Source: Monodelphis domestica (taxonomy: Eukaryota; Chordata; Mammalia; Didelphimorphia; Didelphidae). Taken from it: a DNA stretch of 64,000 nt. Shown here one piece after another: positions 56,791 to 64,000 of the stretch. Positions within the stretch are counted from its first letter, which is position 1; every line of letters begins with the position of its first letter. The translations under genes were made by a program, and so were the position numbers. The notes under the pieces are model-generated. The model saw only the letters and a program-made list of their open reading frames with translations. It did no database searches and was not told the origin of the DNA. The stretch spans positions 188,918,834 through 188,982,833 of the forward strand of contig NC_077231.1 of the NCBI RefSeq assembly GCF_027887165.1, given 5' to 3'.

Positions 56791-58365
56791 TATATCATGA
56801 TAAAATAATGCTTTAATTTTTTAAAAGTGAAAATTCAATCAATAAGGGGTTTTTCTTTGGTGATATCTAATAGTTGAATTGATTGTTTAAATTTTACTCA
56901 CTGATTAACCATAAATGCTAAATTAGAAAACAGGCAAAACTTTTGGTAGAGGAATTAAAAGGACAGAAACAGCTAATGAACTCAAAGAAAAAGTTACAAA
57001 ATGTCCAAATAGAAAATTGTATTGATATATCAAAAAATGTCCTGATATAATATTAAAATAGCATACACAGTAATTCAATGTATTTTCTTGGCAGATTAAA
57101 AATCTATAGGTTCTTTTGCAGTAGCACTGCTTTTTTTTAGTAAAATTATGATAATTTAAAGAGATATGAGTAGTGACATCATTAATGTTAAATGTCACTT
57201 AGGTTTTTGTTGGAGATTCCTCTCCTATTTTGTGAATTATACTCAAAGAAAATATTACTCTGTCATTATGAAAATTCTCTGAGACTTTTTATGCAAAGGG
57301 ATGAAAGACAAGGTAGCCAAAACTAAATAGACTCTAACTAAAATGCCTCCTTTTTAATTACTGGTTAATGAAAGATAGATGTTTATAATATCAACTCTGT
57401 ATTATGAAATGGAGTCTCATACCCTTTTTTTGATACATGTGTCAATACTTCACAATGAAACCTTCCTGATAAACCATCTGTTTCTAATTTGCTATAAACA
57501 CTTTACCAGAAGCTCAGTATTAAATTGGAAAAAAAAATGAACTAAGAGATTTATATTATCTATTTACAAGCTAATCTATTCAATATTACTAAATCAATCT
57601 TTTAATAAAGTTTATCTTCTATTCCTTATAGGTAATGGTCTTTCTGAATGAGAAAAATAAAATAAAAGAGTTTTATAATGTAAAAAGCATGATTGGCAAA
57701 AACATGGAGAGTGAAAAATAGTAAAATCAAATTAAATATACAGAAAATGGTCCCTAATTGGTCTTAAAAGATGTTTTCTGTGGTTGATGGAGCATTGTGG
57801 ATTATTATCACAATTTCCTCATTCTGTTCATTTTCTATTCTCTTTCCTGTAGTTTGCATGCTATATTCAAAAGGTGTGCCTCATTGGATGCAAATCTTAC
57901 CAGCTGATAGGAAACAGATGAAAATAAGTTTTTATACTGAAAGCACCTGTTCTTTTATGTGGTTGTTTCCATGGAAAATCACTCTCTTTATTGTTATGAG
58001 TTCACTCTTTGCCCATATGTAACACAGATTACACAGTGCAAATTGAGTCCTTGGGAACTTGTTGACAACTGAATAGTTGATTGAACTTTCAGACTTATGA
58101 AATATCATGAAGAGCAATGGGATAATTAGTAATAGACTGTGATCATGGAAATATTTTGTTCTTTAAAAAATAGAATTGGTTTCCAATAATAAGCAAAAAT
58201 TGACTTCCAGATAAAAGAAAAAAAGAAGAGCATTCTACTCAAAACTGTGTCTTTATCCCATATAGATAGATTTTAAGGATATATTAAACAGCATTATAAT
58301 ATAAACATTGTCCTGAAGTTCCTTTTGCTCTGTCATATATATGTATATATTTTTTAAATTTCATT
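56791..58365. other. Non-coding sequence without a recognised gene
   Basis: Frames of 83-91 codons (56,923-57,198 minus; 57,771-58,022 plus) are hydrophobic but carry no motif and have no exon context. Confidence 0.5.
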
Positions 58366-59306
58366 AAGATTTTTCTTTTATTTTGTATTTTGCATCTCTA
58401 TATTCCTTCATTCCTTCAGACCCTCTACTCTATCAAAAAAAAATCTGCCTTGTAATATAATAATGATAGTCAACCAAACCAAAATTCCTCCTTCATGACA
58501 TAATAAACATAGGCAAGCAAACCAACTTCATATATTTGTCATGACTGAAAAAATATACTTCAGCATTATGTACCTCTATTATACTTCCTTTCTCCCAAAA
58601 GGTCGAAAGCATACTTTAAAAATTAGTCTCAGAGAATTATGATGAATCATTGTGTTGATCAGAGTTCTCAAGAATTTTAATAATTTTCATTTATAATATT
58701 TTAATAATTTATACATTTTCCCCAGTCCTATTCACTTCACTATACATAAACTCATAAAATATTCCTAAGTTTGTCAAAACTGGTGTCTTTTGTCATTTCT
58801 TTTTTATAGTAATACAATATTGAAACTAAATACCACAATTTGTTTAGCTATTCCCTAAATGATGGGAGCTCATTTTATTTCCTAATCTTTCCTACAAAAA
58901 AGTAATTCTATAAATGATGTTGTTCATTTGCATTCTTAGCTTTTTTATTTCTTTAAGGTTTATGACTGATAACAATTTCATTGCATGAAAATATATATGC
59001 AGTTTATTGAATCTTGGGGTATAGTTCTAAACTAACTCTTGAATGTCTGGAATAGTTTAACAATATGTCAACACTGAGTGCATTATAGAATGTATATTTT
59101 TCATAGTCTCTCCACTAAATAGAATTTTCCTTTTATTTAATCTTAGCCAATTTGGTGGATATGAAATAAAAACTCAGAATTTTTTTCATATACATTTCTC
59201 TTATCAGCAAATTGGATGACTTATTTCAATTTTGGGTGTTAAGAACTTACATTCTTTGGAATCTTAATATTCCCTAACCATGATCCATTAAGAAACATTT
59301 CATTTA

Positions 59307-59880
59307 TGGGGTGTATGGGGTGCTCAGGGAGGGGTAGCATCTCTGGTATGGAGGGTTTGTCATGCCCTCTTAGGGCAGCTCTCCAGCCTCTGACCCCCAC
59401 CTGACACCCAGCTCTCACTTGTGGCTCCCAGTAGCTGCTAGCATGCGGCAGTGGCCACACCCCGGGCAACAGCTTCGACAGGCTGACTAAACCTTGTGAG
59501 GGTAGCCATCGGGTCATAGATCCCTGGTGACCCTTTGCTCACCCAGCATGTGAAGACTGCTTCGGCTGAACAGACAGAAGAAACCAATAAGAAGGTTCAA
59601 CGGCTGAGATGGCGATGCAGCAAAGCACTGTGGAGTGCTTAGGGCGTGTTGGAGCACAAAAGACAACACGGCCATCCAATGCAGCTGAGGAAGTCTCCAG
59701 GTGTAACGACTTTTCATGCCACTGGACCCAGGCTTCCAACGCCGAGAGAGTGGGACTGTCTCTGTGCATCGGCTTTTCCACTTAAATCTTCATGCACAAG
59801 TGTCTTTGTGCACACTCATCTATACACCATAGATGAAAACACACAAAGACAATTGTCATCCTCGGTTAACGAGAGACTAC
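59307..59880 (+). mobile_element. ~580-bp retroposon, copy 3, opposite orientation
   Basis: Reverse complement of copies 1 and 2. The left end is TATGGGGTGTATGGGGTGCTC and the right end CTCGGTTAACGAGAGACTAC, so the hairpin end is at the right. Both ends match the ends of copies 1 and 2 to within a few bases. It is followed by an AT dinucleotide tract (59,884-59,930), which may hide the target-site duplication. It carries the same ~63-codon sense frame starting LEHKRQHGHPMQLRKSPG (from 59,646). Confidence 0.85.
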
Positions 59881-59883
59881 CAC

Positions 59884-59889
59884 TCTATA

Positions 59890-59930
<41 letters not shown>
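59884..59930. repeat. AT dinucleotide microsatellite
   Basis: About 20 TA units directly after the retroposon 3' end. Confidence 0.93.
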
Positions 59931-59932
<2 letters not shown>

Positions 59933-60641
59933 TGTGTGGATATATGCATATTTATAAATACATATTACATATTATAAACATCTATATATATGTATACACA
60001 CATGATATATATATACATATATATCAATATCATGTGTGTTTTCATACTCATAGTCTTGGGATATTGGTCTTTTTCTGGACAATGTTAATAGAAAACACCC
60101 CTCTATTTTTTTCTTTTCTAATTCTGAATGTTTTTTTTGAAGAAGTTCATTTTACATAATCAAAATTATCCAATTATTCAATTTTTTTTCTTTTTAATGA
60201 TCATTTTTTCCTTGTGTGGCAAAAACTTTTCCCCTATCCATAGTTGCATGTGATAGTCCTTTCTCTTTTCCTTTAGTCTTTTTTCTATTTAGGTACTGAA
60301 TCAGTTTGAAGCTTTACAAGTTCTATGGTATGAGATGTTGATCTATGACTAATTTCTTTTGTAGAGCTTTCCAATTTGCCCCAATAGATTTTGTCACATA
60401 ATGAGCTCCTAAACAAGTAGTCAGTGGCCTTAAGTTTATTGAACATTGTGATATTATCTTCATTTGAGTATGGGTTTTGAAATCTTAATTATTATGATGA
60501 TCAATTTTTTAAAAGGTTACCAATTTATTTAATCAAGACAATTATATAATTAAAAATCTGGAACGGCTACATCCCCTTACTTCCAATTTATTCTCCTCAC
60601 TTCATTAGAGATTCTTGACTTTTTAATTCCAGATAAATAAA

Positions 60642-60741
60642 TAGTAGTAGTCTCTCGGTAACCCAGGATGACGATTGTCTTTGTGCATTTTTGTGCACAA
60701 AGACACTTGTGAATGAAGATTTAAGTGGAAAAGTCGATGCA
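60642..60741 (-). mobile_element. ~580-bp retroposon, copy 4, truncated
   Basis: Only the hairpin/TAG-repeat end is kept: TAGTAGTAGTCTCTCGGTAA at the left, ending at AAAGTCGATGCACA. About 20 bp (the TGTGATGTAGATG region) and a few further bases are missing inside. ATAAATA on both sides may be a short target-site duplication. Retroposons are normally truncated at the 5' end, so the retained left end is the 3' end. Confidence 0.85.
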
Positions 60742-62340
60742 CATAAATAACAATAGTAATAATTATCATTGTCATAATTATATCTTTGTTTCTGATTTTT
60801 TTGACTAATATAAAATGATCCTTTGGTACTTTGGTATGGAATTGAATCCACAGATAAATATAAGTAGTATTGTTACTTTTATAATATTAACACATTTAAT
60901 ATAGGTTATTGTAACTAAGTTCAAAGTTAACTATTTTAAAATCATTATGCACAGAAGAATATATATAATTTTAAAAATTTCCAATCAGTAATTATCAACA
61001 CTATCTCATATGTAACTTTTTCTAAAATTTTATGTAAATCCTTTACTTCTTTCCTGTATATATTGTAGATTAGATTTGTCTAGGTTTAAATTGGGTAAAT
61101 AAAGGTCACACTAAAAGCATTTTCTTATTCTCCACATCTTCAGATAATTTGATTATATTTTTATTTAAGTTTTTAATTGTTATACATTTCATGCATATTT
61201 ATATTTTAGCACTAATATTGCTTCCTTTCTTTTCTCTTTTAATTAGTTCTCTTTTTGGTTTTACTTTTTCTAAAATGATTGTTACTCAAGTTTTTAGAAA
61301 CAATTTGAAGAATAATAAACTCTACTCTAATTCCATATTTTAACTCAATGTGAATCTTTATCCTTGAAGAATGTTAACTATAATCAATATTTTGTGATTA
61401 TGTGTTCTAATCCATTCTGTTCTCTTCCTTTATTTTATAGTTGAGTTTATTCCATTAAAAATCATGGCTATTTTTCTATAATTTTCCTTCACCCCTCTTT
61501 ACAAAAAAGGAAATTATGAAAAAGAACAAATGTGATTGAAACTTTTATTCTGTGATTGATTTAATCTGTTCCTAGACCTCTGTCCTTCCTCTTTCCACTT
61601 AGCTCAGACGTTTAATCATTCTTACATCTTCTTTAGTTTAATCCAATGCTTTTTATGATTCACCTTTTGAAATTGCAATTTGTTTCACTTGTGACTATTT
61701 CCTTCTATACTCTATCCTTCCCCTTAAAAAAGTCCTTTCTCTTCTACCTGTTCAAATGTTTGCCTTTCATATTAATGTATTTTGAAAGCAAGGTTTCTTT
61801 TGTACATGGAAATTCAATTTTCCTTTGTCCAATTCTAACAATGATGTACAGGAAACATCTATCCCTTATACACCCTTCTCACAATTTGTATACTGTTCAA
61901 CTTGTAAGCTCCATTATTGAAAAATAGTAATTTGTTCCCCTTTCCTCATTTTTTTCCACATTGTATTACTTCTTACACTTGTATTTCCTTTTTTAACACT
62001 AATATAAGTAAGAAAGTCTCCACTTAGTTTAAATTTTCATCTTACTTACCTTCCTAATTTGACCCTTGTACATAATAAAATTTTGAAAGGGTATTTATCT
62101 TCTCATTCTATTAAAATATAAATATTTCATTATCATTTAGCCCTTTCCCTCACTGAACTGGATTTACCTTTCTAAATTTCTCTTATCTTTATTTTTTGCA
62201 TTTCAGAAACTCTATTTAGTTGTACTCCTTTCATCATGAATAACCAATTTTTTCTTAAATATTCATTATTTCTCCAGTTTACTGTTTTATCCTGACTTCT
62301 ACTCACAACTTGACACTGCACGAGTGCTTTCTCATTTCTA

Positions 62341-63675
62341 GCTTATGAGATCAGAATGGCTTTACCCCCATCCCTTTCTCTTATTTAGAAAAAAAAAATG
62401 TACTCACCAATGTCATGTTGTTTTTTAGAGTCCTTGCTAGCTTCCATGTCCTTCTCCCATTGCAACACACATGTGACTATCTTTGTGAGCATTCCTGCAA
62501 TGGATTGATAACTTTATTACTGTTTTTTGTTGTTGTTTTATTGGCAATTATTTTATGTGGTCCCCTTTTAGATCTTTGTAAATATGTTTGTGTAAGTCTG
62601 AACTGCACTATGACTTTTCATATGATTATATGTAAAAGAAATCCTTCCATTGTCCTCCTTTCTGATGAACACTGGCTGGTTGGTAAGAACCATTAAGAAA
62701 ACTGCACCTGCCTGGCTGCTATTTTTTATTATATGTTCTGCCCTTTATTCCTTGTTTTGAATGTCCCCAGGTCATCTAACTTTTCTGTTTTGCTCTCTTT
62801 GTTCTCTTGCTCAAATGAACCCTTCACAGTTAATAGTATTAGTTAATTGTTGAGGGAAAAGACATTGTTTTTGTTTTTGTCTTTACTTTTGGAACCTAAT
62901 CTTAGATTAGCTATTAGAATGGAATCAGTCGATTGTAAAAAATAATAAATAATCAAGATGACTATCCCCTTATGGCTCAAAGAACTAAATAATAATTGTT
63001 CACAGCCACAGGAGAAAGAAGAGACATTTTTTTCTTTCATTCCTAATACAGGTCACTAAAGGGTGCTTGAAGGAAAATCCCTCTCACTTTCCTGAACTTT
63101 GATATCTCTATTTGCTCCAAGTTCTTCCAACTCTTTCCATAATACAGAGGAATAAATTCTTATAGTCTTGGTCTGGTCTTAGTAGCATCACTGGGTAGTA
63201 AATGATAGATGACACTTTTCTTTGGAATTTGTCTTTATTCCATAAACCCTCTTCTGACAGCCAGAAGTAGACTTCCATCTCTTCCTAATTTAATATCTGT
63301 CCTTTCCTTTTGAACTGACTACTCAATTCTCTTATCTTTTTTCTCTTCTTTCTGTTTCATATCTTTGTTTTCCTTCCTTCTCTTTATGTTTCTTTTCCAT
63401 TTCCTTTCTTCCTTCTTTTCTTTAGTTTTAAGCTTATTTGCAGAGTAGTGAGAACAGATAATACTTAAGCTCAAAAAAATGTGATCAGTTATCAGAAAAT
63501 GTTATCAAACCCTGATGATTTCCCCACTGTCTGTTTGGTGAGTCATATTCCTCTAGCAGCAGTAATGTCCAGAAATTGTTAATTTTAAAATATCAGAATT
63601 ACTTTGTCTTCTATTATTAATGTGTGTACAATTTCTAATTACAATGAGCAGAAGGTTGCCAGCAACAGAAGCTTC
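62341..63675. other. Non-coding sequence; pyrimidine-rich tract near 63,330-63,425
   Basis: No gene recognised. A T/C-rich tract with TTCC and TTCTT units occurs near 63,330-63,425. Confidence 0.5.
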
Positions 63676-63679
63676 TTAG

Positions 63680-63890
63680 AATCTAGAAGCAGAGTGGTGC
63701 AGTAGGAGTATGGGCCTCTAAATCTGGTCAAAAGACCTAGGTGAACATTCTCGATCTGCTGCTTTCTGGCTTTCTTGAGCCAATTCCTTCACCTCCATGT
63801 TCTTCACTGTCTTCTTTCTGGTGAAAGCATTGGACTAGATAGTTTCTAAAACCCCTTACAACTCTGACCTTAGATTGTATATGGACATTC
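63680..63890 (+). mobile_element. tRNA-derived CORE-SINE with L3-like tail, sense
   Basis: AGAAGCAGAGTGGTGCAGTAG head, a GACCTAGGTGAACATTC region in B-box position, CTGCTTTCTGGCTTTCTTGAGC, a CATTGGACTAGATAGTTTC block and CCCTTACAACTCTGACC. The last two match the L3-type tail found in such SINEs. Confidence 0.7.
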
Positions 63891-64000
63891 CTCAGTGCTG
63901 AAAATTATATGAAGGAAAATGAGAGAGATACATGCAATATTTGTTACAAAATTAAGCACATGATAATATTGGCCAACTTACTAGATAAGGAGTCAGAATG

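Larger units (their letters stand above)
58366..62340 (-). mobile_element. Old L1/HAL1-like LINE, antisense, with nested retroposons
   Basis: Minus-strand order: 3' UTR and tail near 58,370-59,290 (CACAATTTGTTTAGCTATTCC at 58,840), ORF2 C-terminal and post-RT sequence about 60,030-60,630, and probable endonuclease-region sequence 61,060-61,460. It fades into unique sequence toward 62,340. Strongly decayed. Two copies of the ~580-bp retroposon are inserted at 59,307 and 60,642 in opposite orientations. The right limit is uncertain. Confidence 0.65.

Noticed and set aside
57771..58022. 83-codon hydrophobic frame in repeat-free DNA
   Set aside because: T-rich sequence gives hydrophobic chance frames. 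No start context, partner exon or homology that I recognise.

Overview
The window is vertebrate, almost certainly marsupial, chromosomal DNA. It is AT-rich and I find no host gene in it. Most of what can be identified is retrotransposon sequence. The marsupial call rests on three things: tRNA-derived SINEs opening with a GGGGCAGCTAGGTGGCTCAGTGGAT-type head and closing with a GGTAAGGGTTTAAAA-type tail; SINEs with a BovB/RTE-like tail (MAR1-type); and many L1, L2, L3/CR1 and MIR-like copies. An opossum (Monodelphis-like) genome fits best, but I have only recollection of these families and no database search.

Layout. 1-5.3 kb holds several L1 fragments in opposite orientations, the first split by a solo LTR. 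5.3-8.6 kb is mostly unique non-coding sequence. 8,607-14,429 is one L1-derived insertion on the minus strand, bounded by a perfect 16-bp target-site duplication. It keeps ORF1, endonuclease and linker pieces, has lost its reverse transcriptase, and carries nested elements. 14.4-24 kb holds an old L3/CR1 copy, a second copy of a ~580-bp retroposon, a short SINE and a non-autonomous hAT DNA transposon with a large internal palindrome. 24-34 kb contains an L1 5' end, a 49-bp-arm inverted repeat, a 3-kb antisense L1 with two nested insertions, and SINEs. 34-50 kb has several LTR-like elements (36.8, 42.0, 44.1, 46.8 and 48.5 kb) among L1, L2 and MIR remnants. 50-54 kb has L1 ORF1 pieces in alternating orientation and a 5'-truncated L1 3' end. 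54-58 kb is largely unique. 58.4-62.3 kb is an old antisense L1 holding two further copies of the ~580-bp retroposon. The rest is unique sequence plus one SINE.

The most interesting item is the ~580-bp dispersed element at 13,561, 19,554, 59,307 and (truncated) 60,642. Three copies share both ends, two have clear 13-15-bp target-site duplications, and all end in a small hairpin followed by a short TAG/CTA repeat instead of poly(A). The truncated copy fixes its polarity. It behaves like a non-autonomous element mobilised by an RTE/CR1-like LINE. It may already be catalogued; I do not recognise it.

All open frames longer than about 100 codons fall in transposon sequence or look like chance frames. 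The window reads as a gene desert or the interior of a very large intron.
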